Of a stretch of 64,000 nt of DNA, positions 33,613 through 43,012 are shown piece after piece. The notes under the pieces were generated by a model. It ran no database searches and was not told the origin of the DNA. It was given only the letters and a program-made list of their open reading frames with translations. Numbering within the stretch: the stretch's first letter is position 1; every line of letters begins with the position of its first letter. The DNA comes from Exiguobacterium sp. s48 (lineage in GTDB: Bacteria; Bacillota; Bacilli; Exiguobacteriales; Exiguobacteriaceae), in contig NZ_JACSKC010000002.1 of NCBI RefSeq assembly GCF_018617395.1, forward strand, positions 1-64,000. The letters are read 5' to 3'. Made by a program: the position numbers and the translations under genes.

Positions 33613-34423
33613 AGCGAAAACGATTTTAATCTTCGCCTTCCTCGCCTTGAACATCTATCTGTTATTCCAATTGTTGACGGAAACATGGGCGACCGAGGTC
33701 GTGACGAATGATAACACCTCCATTACGCAGATTTTAGACCAAAGGAATGTCGATCCGGCAAAATTGCCACGGATGGGTCGGGATATCGGATATTTGACGG
33801 GATCGTCTGAAGAAATGTCGGCTGCGATGATCACCAAAAATCGGGATGCGCAACTGGCGACGACGCTCGACAACATGCAGCTCGAAGTCGAGTTGAAACA
33901 GCCGGTCCCGCTCGATGCGAAAGATTTACGGACGACCGCTTCAACATTTGTAGCAGAATACGTTCCATTCGGGAATGAGTATGCGTATTGGCGATACGAT
34001 GAAGCGACGAGACAAATCGCGTTCGTCCAAACGTTCGAGGACAACAAAATCTTCTCGACTCCAGAGGTCGAAGGGGACACGGAAATGTATATCGGCCCGT
34101 CCCTCATCCTCATTCAGTTGAACGATGCGTTTGAAGTGACGGATTATAAACAGCGTCATTTAAAAAATCTCTCGTCGAAAACACAAGACGACCTCGTGCT
34201 GACGGCCAGTGAAGCCATCTCTCAACTTGCGTCCCGGAAGTATTTCCAACCGAACCAAGAGATGCGGGCCATTAACACCGGGTTTTATAGCTTACCACTC
34301 GACAGCTCAGGCAGTTTGATTATCATGCCACCACTTTGGTCCATCGCGATTGATGACCACGTGTATTTTGTCAACGCCATCGACGGAACCGTCGAACGTG
34401 TCGAGTTTGAAACGAAAGAATGA
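33599..34423 (+). CDS. walI: WalK regulator WalI (YycI)
   Basis: 274 aa, GTG start overlapping the walH end by 14 bp, with AAAGGATG upstream. N-terminal transmembrane helix ([18 protein letters not shown]), then an extracytoplasmic domain of YycI type ([22 protein letters not shown]). Acts with WalH on WalK. Confidence 0.9.
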   Translation: MDWSKAKTILIFAFLALNIYLLFQLLTETWATEVVTNDNTSITQILDQRNVDPAKLPRMGRDIGYLTGSSEEMSAAMITKNRDAQLATTLDNMQLEVELKQPVPLDAKDLRTTASTFVAEYVPFGNEYAYWRYDEATRQIAFVQTFEDNKIFSTPEVEGDTEMYIGPSLILIQLNDAFEVTDYKQRHLKNLSSKTQDDLVLTASEAISQLASRKYFQPNQEMRAINTGFYSLPLDSSGSLIIMPPLWSIAIDDHVYFVNAIDGTVERVEFETKE

Positions 34424-34436
34424 AAGGAGTGATGGT

Positions 34437-35228
34437 GTGAGTTTACAGTATAGTGTGTTAGCGAGCGGATCGACCGGAAACGCCCTCTATATCGAGACGG
34501 AACGGACGAAGCTGCTCGTCGATGCCGGATTGACCGGAAAAGCGATGCAACAGCGCATCGAAGCCATCGGTCGGTCGTTTGATGGGATCGACGCACTGCT
34601 CGTCACCCATGAGCACTCCGACCACATCAAAGGTGTCGGGATACTAGCACGAAAGTATAATTTACCGATTTATGCGAATGCGAAGACATGGGCAGCGATG
34701 GAATCACTGATTGGAAAAATCGACCCTGCTTTGAAGTTTCAAATCGAAGTGGGCGACGTGAAACAGTTCGGTGATATTGAACTCGAGACGTTCAACGTGA
34801 GCCATGATGCGGCAGACCCGATGTTTTATCAGTTTGCCCATGACGGGAAGCGTTTGGCCCATATCACCGATACGGGTTATGTCTCGGACCGGATGAAAGG
34901 GGTCATCCGTGGAGCGGACGACTTCATCTTTGAATCGAACCATGACGTTTCGATGCTACAGATGGGACGTTATCCATGGAGTGTCAAACGACGGATTCTT
35001 GGCGATTATGGCCACGTCTCGAACGAAGATGCGGCCATCGCGATGAGTGAGGTCATCGGAGACCGCACGAAACGAATCTATTTGGCCCATTTGAGTAAGG
35101 ACAATAACATGAAAGAGCTCGCACAGATGAGCGTCTCGCAAACACTCGGCATGCGAGACGTTGATTTAGGTCGAATCAAATTGTGCGACACGGACCCGAC
35201 AATCCCCACTTCACTCGTTTCTTTATAA
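34437..35228 (+). CDS. walJ: Metallo-beta-lactamase-fold protein WalJ (YycJ)
   Basis: About 263 aa, GTG start at 34437 behind GAAAGGAG. The metal-binding motif is [12 protein letters not shown], with further His in FNVSHDAAD and a C-terminal HLSKDNN. B. subtilis YycJ has been described as a 5'-3' exonuclease with a role in mismatch repair. Cytoplasmic. The frame also opens about 29 codons earlier, inside walI, but lacks a ribosome site there. Confidence 0.92.
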   Translation: MSLQYSVLASGSTGNALYIETERTKLLVDAGLTGKAMQQRIEAIGRSFDGIDALLVTHEHSDHIKGVGILARKYNLPIYANAKTWAAMESLIGKIDPALKFQIEVGDVKQFGDIELETFNVSHDAADPMFYQFAHDGKRLAHITDTGYVSDRMKGVIRGADDFIFESNHDVSMLQMGRYPWSVKRRILGDYGHVSNEDAAIAMSEVIGDRTKRIYLAHLSKDNNMKELAQMSVSQTLGMRDVDLGRIKLCDTDPTIPTSLVSL

Positions 35229-35279
35229 GGAAACTTGGGAAAAGACAGATATCACACTGTCTTGAAGGGGGGACGCGTC

Positions 35280-36539
35280 GTGAACGAAGAGAGACACCAT
35301 GAGTATGAACCTCAAGACGTCGAACCTGAAGTACACGAATCAACAGAAGAAAAATCGACGTACCCGTCTCGGAGCGAATGGCGACCGAAGCAAGAGGAGC
35401 ACGTACGCCATAAGCCGAGACCTAATATAAAACCGTTGTTACTCGGAGGGGTTGGCGGATTCTTAGGAGCGGCTTTGTTTTTTGTCATCGTGATGCTCTG
35501 GGATTCGCCGACCTCTCGTTTTGTGACGAATGAACTGACACGGACCGAACAGGCCGTCACCGTCACCGAATCGGACGTCACAACGGCTGTACTCGGTGCG
35601 AAGACGTCCGTCGTCAGCATCACCAATATCCAGCGAGCGTTCACCTCGGACTCGCAATGGGAGGCGGGTGCGGGCTCTGGCGTCATCTATAAAGTAGAAG
35701 GAAACACGGCCTATATCGTCACGAACTTCCATGTCATCGAAGAAGCAGACGAGGTCAACATTGCCTTCTCCGATGGCCAAATCGCCTCGGCAACCATTTT
35801 AGGCGAAGACCCGCTAAATGACTTGGCGGTCGCCGAAGTGGAGTTACCGAAAAATATCGAAGCGAAGCCGATCGTACTTGGCGACTCTACCGTCCTTCAA
35901 GCCGGGGAGACCGTTATGGCCATCGGAAATCCGCTCGGTGTCTTCTCAAACTCGGTCACCCGTGGTATCGTCAGTGGTGTCGAGCGGACGGTGCCGGTCG
36001 ATACGAACAGTGACGGCTTGATGGATTATAACGCGGAAGTCATTCAGACGGATGCGGCCATCAACCCGGGAAATTCAGGCGGTGCCCTCATCAACATTCG
36101 GGGAGAACTCGTCGGAATCAACTCGATGAAAATCGCCGAGGCGAGCGTAGAAGGGGTTGGATTCTCCATTCCCGTCAACGTGGCGCTACCGGTCATTGAC
36201 ATGTTAGAACGCGACGGCAAGGTGACACGGGCCCAGCTCGGGGTCACGATTCAAGAAGTCATCGCCGTACCCGGTAACGTCCGGGAAGAATACGGCATCT
36301 CCTTCGACCAGGAAGACGGTGTCTTCGTCGAAGAAGTGACACCAGGTAGTCCGGCCGAAGAAGCAGGACTACGTGTTGGCGATATCATCACACAGATCGG
36401 AGATCGAGAAATCAAACGTTACGTCGATTTACGCGATGCACTCTATCGTGATGCGACGGTCGGTGATACGATTACCATTGAGTATTTACGTCGCGGGGAA
36501 GCGAGAGAAACCGAGGCAACATTAACTGAAGCAACATAA
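35280..36539 (+). CDS. htrC: HtrA-type serine protease HtrC (YycK)
   Basis: About 419 aa. Membrane-anchored trypsin-like quality-control protease. A charged cytoplasmic N-terminus, one transmembrane helix (LLLGGVGGFLGAALFFVIVMLW), and the catalytic triad in TNFHVIEEAD (His), DPLNDLAVAEV (Asp) and INPGNSGGALIN (Ser), then one PDZ domain (GVFVEEVTPGSPAEEAGLRVGD). GTG at 35280 has AAGGGGGG upstream; a TTG at 35235 with AAGGA would add 15 residues and cannot be excluded. Last gene of the wal unit. Confidence 0.92.
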   Translation: MNEERHHEYEPQDVEPEVHESTEEKSTYPSRSEWRPKQEEHVRHKPRPNIKPLLLGGVGGFLGAALFFVIVMLWDSPTSRFVTNELTRTEQAVTVTESDVTTAVLGAKTSVVSITNIQRAFTSDSQWEAGAGSGVIYKVEGNTAYIVTNFHVIEEADEVNIAFSDGQIASATILGEDPLNDLAVAEVELPKNIEAKPIVLGDSTVLQAGETVMAIGNPLGVFSNSVTRGIVSGVERTVPVDTNSDGLMDYNAEVIQTDAAINPGNSGGALINIRGELVGINSMKIAEASVEGVGFSIPVNVALPVIDMLERDGKVTRAQLGVTIQEVIAVPGNVREEYGISFDQEDGVFVEEVTPGSPAEEAGLRVGDIITQIGDREIKRYVDLRDALYRDATVGDTITIEYLRRGEARETEATLTEAT

Positions 36540-36540
36540 A

Positions 36541-36562
36541 GAAGCGGCGACGCTTCTTTTTT
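36541..36562 (+). terminator. Terminator after htrC
   Basis: GAAGCG and CGCTTC around GCGA, followed by T7, directly after the stop codon. Confidence 0.75.
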
Positions 36563-36576
36563 AAGGAGGAAAAACT

Positions 36577-36738
36577 GTGGAAAAAAAAGTATGCAAGGAA
36601 CATGTTGAAATCGCTTTAGACATCATTGTGGATGAAACAGGTGAATACCCGTTGCTAGAGGAATTATCCACAAGTGAACACGTGACATGTGAGTTCTGTG
36701 AAGCCGATGCAACATATATTGTGTCAAGCAAAAACTAA
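36577..36738 (+). CDS. CxxH/CxxC small protein
   Basis: 53 aa, GTG start behind TTAAGGAGG. It contains CKEH near the N-terminus and CEFC near the C-terminus, the metal-binding pattern of the CxxH/CxxC family (BA_5709 type), which lies between htrC and rlmH in many Bacillales. Function unknown. A perfect DnaA box (36664-36672) lies inside the gene. Confidence 0.85.
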   Translation: MEKKVCKEHVEIALDIIVDETGEYPLLEELSTSEHVTCEFCEADATYIVSSKN

Positions 36739-36747
36739 TTATCAACA

Positions 36748-36809
36748 TGTGGATTTGTGGATAACTCTGTGGATAACCCTATGGATAACTCCAAAAAAAC
36801 TGTGGAAAA
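36748..36809. promoter_or_regulatory. Secondary DnaA-box cluster upstream of rlmH
   Basis: Perfect boxes at 36756-36764 and 36768-36776, a one-mismatch box at 36780-36788 (all on one strand, exactly 12 bp apart), and partial boxes at 36748-36756 and 36801-36809. A further perfect box, inverted, lies at 36664-36672. Similar DnaA-box clusters outside oriC in B. subtilis titrate DnaA; such a role here is inferred. The rlmH promoter must overlap or adjoin the cluster. Confidence 0.8.
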
Positions 36810-36821
36810 AGGAAGAATTGG

Positions 36822-37301
36822 ATGAATATTTCAATTATCACGGTCGGCAAACTGAAAGAAAAATATTTAAAACAAGGAATTGCCGAGTATACAAAACGGC
36901 TGTCTGCCTACGCAAAAGTGCAGGAAATCGAGGTCTCAGACGAAAAAGCACCCGAGCATTTGAGTGAGGCAGATATGTTACTAGTAAAACAAAAGGAAGG
37001 CGAGCGGATTTTGGCGAAGATATCCCCAGATACGCACGTCATCGCGTTGGCGATTCAAGGAAAGCAGCGGACGAGCGAAGAGTTCGCCCGTGAACTCGAT
37101 CAACTCGCGACGTATGGAAAGAGTAAAATCGCCTTCGTCATCGGAGGATCGCTCGGTCTGTCGGACGATGTGATGAAACGAGCGGATGATACGATTTCGT
37201 TCTCGAAGATGACGTTCCCCCACCAACTCATGAAACTCGTATTGTGTGAGCAGATTTATCGGGCGTATCGAATCAATCGGAATGAGCCGTATCATAAATA
37301 G
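36822..37301 (+). CDS. rlmH: 23S rRNA pseudouridine-1915 N3-methyltransferase RlmH
   Basis: 159 aa, standard length. SPOUT-fold enzyme that methylates pseudouridine 1915 in helix 69. SAM-binding knot: [31 protein letters not shown] and [22 protein letters not shown], ending NEPYHK. This is the orfX homologue whose 3' end receives SCC elements in staphylococci; here an AT-rich foreign island follows directly. Confidence 0.97.
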   Translation: MNISIITVGKLKEKYLKQGIAEYTKRLSAYAKVQEIEVSDEKAPEHLSEADMLLVKQKEGERILAKISPDTHVIALAIQGKQRTSEEFARELDQLATYGKSKIAFVIGGSLGLSDDVMKRADDTISFSKMTFPHQLMKLVLCEQIYRAYRINRNEPYHK

Positions 37302-37361
37302 TGGTAAAACAAAGGGTAGAAATTATTATCAATAAAGAGTGGATAGAAAAGATCTAAAAAG

Positions 37362-37383
37362 AAGACAGGTTCTCCTGTCTTTT
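37362..37383 (+). terminator. Terminator after rlmH
   Basis: AAGACAGG and CCTGTCTT around TTCT, followed by TT. Confidence 0.7.
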
Positions 37384-37392
37384 CAGACCGTA

Positions 37393-37435
37393 GACAAAAC
37401 GCCCGTTTCATTTCGTCTGAAACGGGCGTTTTGTC
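37393..37435. repeat. Perfect 18-bp inverted repeat at the end of the IS1182-type remnant
   Basis: GACAAAACGCCCGTTTCA (37393-37410) and its exact complement (37418-37435) are separated by 7 bp. It overlaps the last codons of the transposase remnant and would act as a terminator or as the end of the element. Confidence 0.75.
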
Positions 37436-38250
37436 GTATTTTGGACCATGAGGCGCTCTGACCGCGCCATCTTTTTCAGGTTGATGGCAGCAAAAGTAAG
37501 CATCGCCTGCATCGAAACTTTTTCTAAGTCCCCCGTATCAGTTCCAATGCATTCCATGCTTCTCTTTTGCGTCCGCGAAGACACGTTCGATTGTCTCTTT
37601 TCGTCTTCTGTAGATTTCGCGTGCCGGTTCTGTGTGCCGGAGGTCCTCAACCTCGTCCAGGTAGTGTTGTCAGAGGTGACGCTCGATGACCCATTGACGC
37701 TTCGCCTCCCGTGTCGTCGTCCGATAGTCGAGAGTCTTATTGTTCGGCCAGAGATAGACGTTGAAGTATTCATCGTACACGAAATCATTCTTCCGAAGGG
37801 TGTTCTTTTGGACGCGTATACGGAAGGGCGGGCAGATCCCACGGTCAATCAACCGTTTGGCGCTTGGGGCAGTCTTATAGGCGGAGTCGGCGACGGCGAA
37901 CGGCGTACCGAGATGATCAGTGAACTTGTCGATAAGCTTCGGGAACGGGACACTGTCATGAACGTTACCCGGGGTCACGACGGCCCCCAGGATGAACCCG
38001 TTCTTGTCACTCGCGGCGTGTACCGAGTAGGCGAACTGCTTCTCCCTCTCTCCTTTGACGTAATACCCACTCTCTGGGTCGGTCGTGCTCACCTTGATTT
38101 CCTTGACCTCGTTCGCTTCAGACTTTTTTGGCTCCAAGGACTGCTTTCTGTTTTCCTCCCCGGTCGCGCTCGATCTCGGCATCGAGTTGATTCCGATAAG
38201 AATGCGCCTCTTTTTGGACGATTTCCTTCTTCAGCTTGCGCTTATCTAAA
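37408..38250 (-). pseudogene. Decayed IS1182-family transposase
   Basis: Fragments of one DDE transposase lie in three frames on the minus strand: DKRKLKKEIVQKEAHSYRNQ (near 38240), then STTDPESGYYVKGE, FAYSVHAASDKNGFIL and AVADSAYKT (38182-37670), then VSMQAMLTFAAINLKKMAR (near 37500). Frame changes lie near 38180 and in the run at 37517-37524. In-frame stops lie at 37670-37672 (TGA, probably for Trp) and 37538-37540. The N-terminal part and the left inverted repeat are missing: sequence changes abruptly near 38250 to AT-rich DNA. The element cannot move on its own. Confidence 0.85.
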
Positions 38251-38259
38251 ACTGCTACA

Positions 38260-38355
38260 ATGAAATATAAAGTTCTTAGAAGAGGATTTTGGTTTTCAGG
38301 TTTTGGATATGTTGGTTCAATAATAGCAGGGCTATTTTGGGTATTTGGAGGATAA
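38260..38355 (+). other. Short reading frame at the IS/AT-rich junction, possibly a gene fragment
   Basis: 31 codons encoding MKYKVLRRGFWFSGFGYVG followed by a hydrophobic stretch (SIIAGLFWVFGG). No ribosome-binding site is visible. It starts a few bases after the transposase remnant ends, so it may be the cut-off end of a membrane-protein gene or chance. Confidence 0.2.
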
Positions 38356-38455
38356 TCCAAGAGACATTCTTTTTACCTAATTAAATTTATTGATAAAATA
38401 ATATTTAGTGAATAATTTGTCAAAATGTATAAATATTTCATAGGAGTGATAGAGT

Positions 38456-39292
38456 ATGGACGTAGTTAAGCATAAAAATTCAGAGGCAATTTACTCTTCT
38501 TATCAAGTTCAAAATATGTCCGAAGAAGAGCAACTTGAAATAAAGGGTTTATTAATTTGTAGAGAATGCGGAAAAAATGCTTGGTTTAGGAAAAAATCAG
38601 TTGATGGTAAAGAGCCATGTTTTTCTGCAAAACACGATGATGAATGCAAATTAAAGAAGTCTAATAACTCTACCAAAAGTAAAGAGAATAGAATGTCTCA
38701 AAACAAAAGAGAGGCAGATACAAATGTTATTGGTATAAAGTTTAAAGATTATTTTAGTAATATTTTGCTTTTAGAAGATGGTGAAAATACGACAGAGGGC
38801 TCTGGTAAGACAGGTAATAATAAAAATATCTATGATAAAGATCCGACCCAATCTGTACAGAAGAACTGGACGCTTAAAAGAATATTAGACTATGCTTTAG
38901 ATAATACTCTTGAAAAGCAAGGAGTTATGATAACAATAAACAAAAAAAAATTACCACTTGAAAATATCGTCCATTCTTGGGCATCATTAAATATAAATCA
39001 AGGTGGCATTCAAGGGTTATTTTGGGGTTACCTTCATAGTTCCGATAACTCAATCTGGATAAACTCTGATAAAAAATATCCCTATAACAATTTCAGTATT
39101 AAATTAAGTGAAAATATTAAAAAGAGATTTTGGTCATTTATGGGCAAGATTGAGGGTGAGTGGGAGAACGGAGTGCCTGCTATAGTTTTTGGTCAAATTA
39201 AGAAGGTTACTTCTGGTAAATATTATATTGAGGTAGATGATCTTTCTAAATTGTACATTAATCAAAGAATCTATAAATCAAATAGTAAATAG
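38456..39292 (+). CDS. Unknown protein with an N-terminal zinc-finger-like motif
   Basis: 278 aa, AT-rich codon use unlike the core genome. AGGAGTGATAGAGT precedes the ATG. Residues 34-65 carry C35xxC38, C55, H60 and C64 with KxxF spacing (CRECGKNAWFRKK; CFSAKHDDEC), a likely zinc site reminiscent of the small finger at the start of CoiA-like nucleases. Residues 65-115 are polar and probably flexible; residues 118-275 look like a folded alpha/beta domain (VQKNWTLKRILDYAL; FWSFMGKIEGEW). I do not recognise the family. It has its own terminator, so it is not obligately cotranscribed with gajAB, but it shares their island and orientation. A role in defence is inference. Confidence 0.6.
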   Translation: MDVVKHKNSEAIYSSYQVQNMSEEEQLEIKGLLICRECGKNAWFRKKSVDGKEPCFSAKHDDECKLKKSNNSTKSKENRMSQNKREADTNVIGIKFKDYFSNILLLEDGENTTEGSGKTGNNKNIYDKDPTQSVQKNWTLKRILDYALDNTLEKQGVMITINKKKLPLENIVHSWASLNINQGGIQGLFWGYLHSSDNSIWINSDKKYPYNNFSIKLSENIKKRFWSFMGKIEGEWENGVPAIVFGQIKKVTSGKYYIEVDDLSKLYINQRIYKSNSK

Positions 39293-39402
39293 CCTTTAAT
39301 TTTTTTGGTTCAATTCCTACTATTGTTGAGTTTATTCTACTGATTACAAAATGATTTAAACTGAAAACATAAAAACAGATACTTACTATATGATACTGAC
39401 TC

Positions 39403-39427
39403 ACAGCAGGGAAATCTGCTGTTTTTT
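39403..39427 (+). terminator. Terminator between the zinc-finger-like gene and gajA
   Basis: ACAGCAG and CTGCTGT around GGAAAT, followed by T6. It makes the downstream pair a separate unit. Confidence 0.8.
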
Positions 39428-39537
39428 ATTGTGCTTTTGAGATAAGTATTAAGCCAATGAAAAAAATGGAGGTTTTTTGTCAGTTATTGTAGAATTCCTA
39501 TTTATATAATTTTATAAAGATACTAAGGAGTCTAGTC

Positions 39538-41439
39538 GTGTATATATCAAAATTGAGTGTTAAAAACTATAGGAATTTTGGTGAAACTGAATTTTCTATT
39601 CCACTGAAACCTTTTACCGCTATTATCGGAGAGAATAATATCGGAAAGTCCAATTTAATTGATTGTATTGGTTTGGTATTGAGCCAAGATATTACTATGT
39701 TTAAGAAGAGATTTTTGAACATTGATGATATAAATTCAATTACCAAGGAAAATTTTAAAAGGTCTATTGTAAAACTGATAGAGAATAAAATTATCGATGA
39801 ATCAAAAATAAAGTTTCCTGATATAAGGGTAGAGTTGATTTTAGAAGGTTTAGACGAAGATCAACTTGCTGTTGTAGGAGATTGGTTTTTTGAAACCACC
39901 CTTACTAAAGCAAAGTTAACTTATTGGTCTAAGCCAAGGGGTGGATTTAAACGGCAAGAATGGATTGAAAGGCAGGTTTCTAATTTAAAGGAACTTGAAA
40001 GCGCTGGTAAGGTGAAAAGGGAAGAATTATATAAACATGTAGAGTTTCCAATTGACCAATATGAATATGTAATTTATGGCGGAAATAATCCTACAAATAA
40101 ATGTGATCCATACTTTCTAAAAATGTTAAAACTAGAGGTTTTAGATGCTCTCCGTGATGCAAAAAAGGAATTGGTTGCAAATGGAGAATATAAATTATTG
40201 TATCGTATTTTAAATAAGAATTATGAAAATGATTTCATTGAAGTACAAACGATACTTGGTGAACTAAACCAAAAATTAAGTGAAAACAAAAAGTTAGAGT
40301 CTATTAAAAAAGAATTGACTACGTATTTAGATAAAGTGTCTTTATCTAATCCGTCAGAGTTAAATAGTATTGACTTTAATTTTTCTTCTCCAGAGGTTAA
40401 TGAAATATTAAAGAAATTAAGTATTGTTTATGGGGAAAATCCGGTTTCAATTGAAAGAAATGGTTTAGGGAAAAATAATCTATTGTTTATATCACTTGTA
40501 CTCTCACATTTAGCCTCACAGACTGATGATAAAACGAAATTAGCCTTCAGAGTTATAGGAATAGAGGAGCCTGAAGCACATTTGCATCCACATTTGCAAA
40601 CTCATCTAGCAAAGAACTTAAGCAAGGTTAATAATTCTGGGAATGAAAAAGTTGTTAAGGAAGATACACAAATCATTGTTACTTCACATTCAACCAATAT
40701 TACTACCTCAATTGATTTAAATAACCTAGTTATCCTTTATAAGGATAAAGGGAAGATAAATTATCACTATATTCTAGATGGTTTTTCCGATAAGAAGGAA
40801 GGACATGATCATATAAAATATTTAAAAAAATATCTCGATGCAACAAATTCATCTATGTTTTATGCAAGGAGACTTTTACTTGTTGAGGGGATCTCTGAAC
40901 AAATTTTAGTTCCACTATTTTTTGAAATACAATACAAGCAAACATTAGAAAGTATTGGGGCTAACATTATTAATGTTAATGGAGTAGCATTTAAGCATTT
41001 TTTAGAAATAATAAAGAATGGATACTTCATTAAATGCGGTGTATTAACAGATAAGGACGAGGGTAAGAAAACGGAAAAAAGAGCAGAAAACTTGAAAGAA
41101 CATTATAAGGTTAATGACAATGTTATTGCTGTTGAAATTAACGAAGACACATTTGAAAAAGAAATAATTAAGTTTAACAATAAGGACAAGGGTAAAGAAT
41201 TGTTATTAAGGGTATTTAAGCAACTTCATCCAATAAAGTATAAAGAAGTTGAGAAAAAGTGGACGGAGCAAATAGATGTAGGTAGTTACTTTGAAAATAT
41301 AGAAAATGATAAATCCGATTTTGCCTTCGCTTTACATGAAGAACTACTAAAAGATAATGAAGGCTTTACTATTCCTGATTATATAGTTGCTATCTTCAAG
41401 TTTATTATGGGGGAAGAAAATGAAGAAAAAACTAAATAA
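39538..41439 (+). CDS. gajA: Gabija-type GajA (OLD-family ATPase-Toprim nuclease)
   Basis: 633 aa, GTG start behind AAGGAG. ABC-type ATPase domain: Walker A IIGENNIGKSNL (30-40), signature-like NGLGKNNLLFISL (308-320), Walker B IGIEEPEAHLHPHL (340-352) and H-loop TSHST (382-386). Toprim domain: LLLVEGISE (E450), VNGVAFKHF and LTDKDEGK (D505, D507). This is the class 2 OLD nuclease layout, a metal-dependent DNA endonuclease held off by nucleotides. With the adjacent UvrD-like helicase it matches the two-gene Gabija anti-phage system; it is slightly longer than the B. cereus protein (about 578 aa). AT-rich, foreign composition. Confidence 0.88.
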   Translation: MYISKLSVKNYRNFGETEFSIPLKPFTAIIGENNIGKSNLIDCIGLVLSQDITMFKKRFLNIDDINSITKENFKRSIVKLIENKIIDESKIKFPDIRVELILEGLDEDQLAVVGDWFFETTLTKAKLTYWSKPRGGFKRQEWIERQVSNLKELESAGKVKREELYKHVEFPIDQYEYVIYGGNNPTNKCDPYFLKMLKLEVLDALRDAKKELVANGEYKLLYRILNKNYENDFIEVQTILGELNQKLSENKKLESIKKELTTYLDKVSLSNPSELNSIDFNFSSPEVNEILKKLSIVYGENPVSIERNGLGKNNLLFISLVLSHLASQTDDKTKLAFRVIGIEEPEAHLHPHLQTHLAKNLSKVNNSGNEKVVKEDTQIIVTSHSTNITTSIDLNNLVILYKDKGKINYHYILDGFSDKKEGHDHIKYLKKYLDATNSSMFYARRLLLVEGISEQILVPLFFEIQYKQTLESIGANIINVNGVAFKHFLEIIKNGYFIKCGVLTDKDEGKKTEKRAENLKEHYKVNDNVIAVEINEDTFEKEIIKFNNKDKGKELLLRVFKQLHPIKYKEVEKKWTEQIDVGSYFENIENDKSDFAFALHEELLKDNEGFTIPDYIVAIFKFIMGEENEEKTK

Positions 41440-43012
41440 CACATTGATAATTGCTGCTGCTGGATCAGGAAAAACCACCGAGTTAATAAAGCAAATAATT
41501 GAAAAATCAAGGGAATTACCGCCGGATAAGTTCTTGGCAGTGATAACGTATACTAATTCTGCGACCAATGAGATTTTAGAAAGGCTACAAAAAAATATCT
41601 CAGTACACCAGAATATCTTTGTTGGAACAATACATAGTTTTCTTATCAAATTTCTAATAAAGCCTTATGGAAAAGTTTTAGGTTTGGTACCAAATGAACT
41701 AATTATCACAGATTATGAAATTAGTGTTGGTAAGTCTTCCTCGAATCCGTTTGTGGAAAAAAACATTATAGTTAATCGACTTTCGGAGAAAGGTGTTTTG
41801 ACATATGATTATATAATTACTCTTTCAAAGAAAATTTTAGATAACGAAAATGTAAAAAAGCGTTTTTGTAACCGAATTAGATATCTATTTGTAGACGAAT
41901 TTCAGGATTCTACAAAAACACAGTTTGAGATTTTTGACACCCTTAGAAAAGGCAAGAATTCTGAAGTCATACTAGTTGGGGACCCCGAACAACGCATTAT
42001 GAACTTTAAAAATAAGCCAAGAAAAGGGAGAAGTCCTTCAGGTGAAAAAAGTGTTCCTTTGCATCCGATTGATTCTTTACAAAAGAAAAAAATATATACT
42101 ATTAGTAAATTGATGAGCAATTATAGATCTAGTGAAACGATAGTGAACTTCATTAATCAATTTCACTCTAGTATCCAACAAGAATGGGCAAATAAGAAAA
42201 TTACTTCTAAAAACCCTGTAATGTTTATTCAATCTACCATATTGAAATCCATTATTTCTGATTTTAATAGTTTATGTATTAACAAAGCATATTGTGAATT
42301 TTTTCCTAAAACAAGATTTTTTTTGGCTCATGAAAATAAAGTTTATAACAATTATAGAAAAAATAATTTTGACAACAAGTCTAAAGAAAATTTGACATTA
42401 TTTACGTGTATTTATGATTATTTATCGTCATTTTATAATATAAAAAAAGATAAGTTACATCAAATACTAGAAATGGAAGAAATTGAACTTAGGAAGAAAT
42501 GTCTCTTAATATTTTATGAAATTAATTACAATTTAAACATTGATTTAGACGATTTTTCTAACTTTATAGAAACTACTTTTAGTCGTAAAAGGGTAGAAAC
42601 AGGAGAGAAGGTTAGTTTTAAAATTAAAGAGAGAACTAAGAGATTAGTAGACGAACTCTCAAACAGAATCACTCCTGAAAAGGAGCATTTATCTATAGAA
42701 TTAACTGAGTACAGGGATTCTTTTCTAACAATCCATAAATCAAAAGGTTTACAGGCTGATGCTGCATTAGTTGTCGCTAAAAATGAAAAAGAACTTTTAA
42801 TGTGGCTAGAGAACGATAAAGAGAAACGACTAAGCGATCAACAAGATAAGTGTAGATTGGGGTATGTAGCATTTAGTCGACCAAAAGAGTTTCTCTGTAT
42901 TGCGTGTCTTACACCTATAAGTGAACCCACACTGCAATTGCTAATTAAATTTAAGGTAAATATTTATTCTCCATTAGAAGAACAAGTACAAACTACACTT
43001 CAAACTTTATAA
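41420..43012 (+). CDS. gajB: Gabija-type GajB (UvrD/Rep-like helicase)
   Basis: 530 aa. Superfamily 1A helicase: Walker A IIAAAGSGKTTEL (10-22), motif Ia TYTNSATNEI, Walker B FVDEFQDS, motif III VGDPEQRI, motif IV MSNYRSSETIVNF, motif V TIHKSKGLQADAALVV, motif VI GYVAFSRPKEFLCI. In Gabija, GajB hydrolyses NTPs on DNA ends and activates GajA. The ATG at 41420 has GGGGGAAG upstream and lies 20 bp inside gajA, so the pair is translationally coupled. Confidence 0.87.
   Translation: MKKKLNNTLIIAAAGSGKTTELIKQIIEKSRELPPDKFLAVITYTNSATNEILERLQKNISVHQNIFVGTIHSFLIKFLIKPYGKVLGLVPNELIITDYEISVGKSSSNPFVEKNIIVNRLSEKGVLTYDYIITLSKKILDNENVKKRFCNRIRYLFVDEFQDSTKTQFEIFDTLRKGKNSEVILVGDPEQRIMNFKNKPRKGRSPSGEKSVPLHPIDSLQKKKIYTISKLMSNYRSSETIVNFINQFHSSIQQEWANKKITSKNPVMFIQSTILKSIISDFNSLCINKAYCEFFPKTRFFLAHENKVYNNYRKNNFDNKSKENLTLFTCIYDYLSSFYNIKKDKLHQILEMEEIELRKKCLLIFYEINYNLNIDLDDFSNFIETTFSRKRVETGEKVSFKIKERTKRLVDELSNRITPEKEHLSIELTEYRDSFLTIHKSKGLQADAALVVAKNEKELLMWLENDKEKRLSDQQDKCRLGYVAFSRPKEFLCIACLTPISEPTLQLLIKFKVNIYSPLEEQVQTTLQTL

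Noticed and set aside
37448-38263. Long rightward open frame (about 271 codons)
   Set aside because: It is the antisense shadow of the decayed IS1182-type transposase on the minus strand; its composition is a mirror of that gene and no ribosome site precedes it.
39477-39510. Promoter TTGTCA/TATAAT before gajA
   Set aside because: The spacer would be 22 bp, too long for a normal sigma-A promoter; no better pair was evident.
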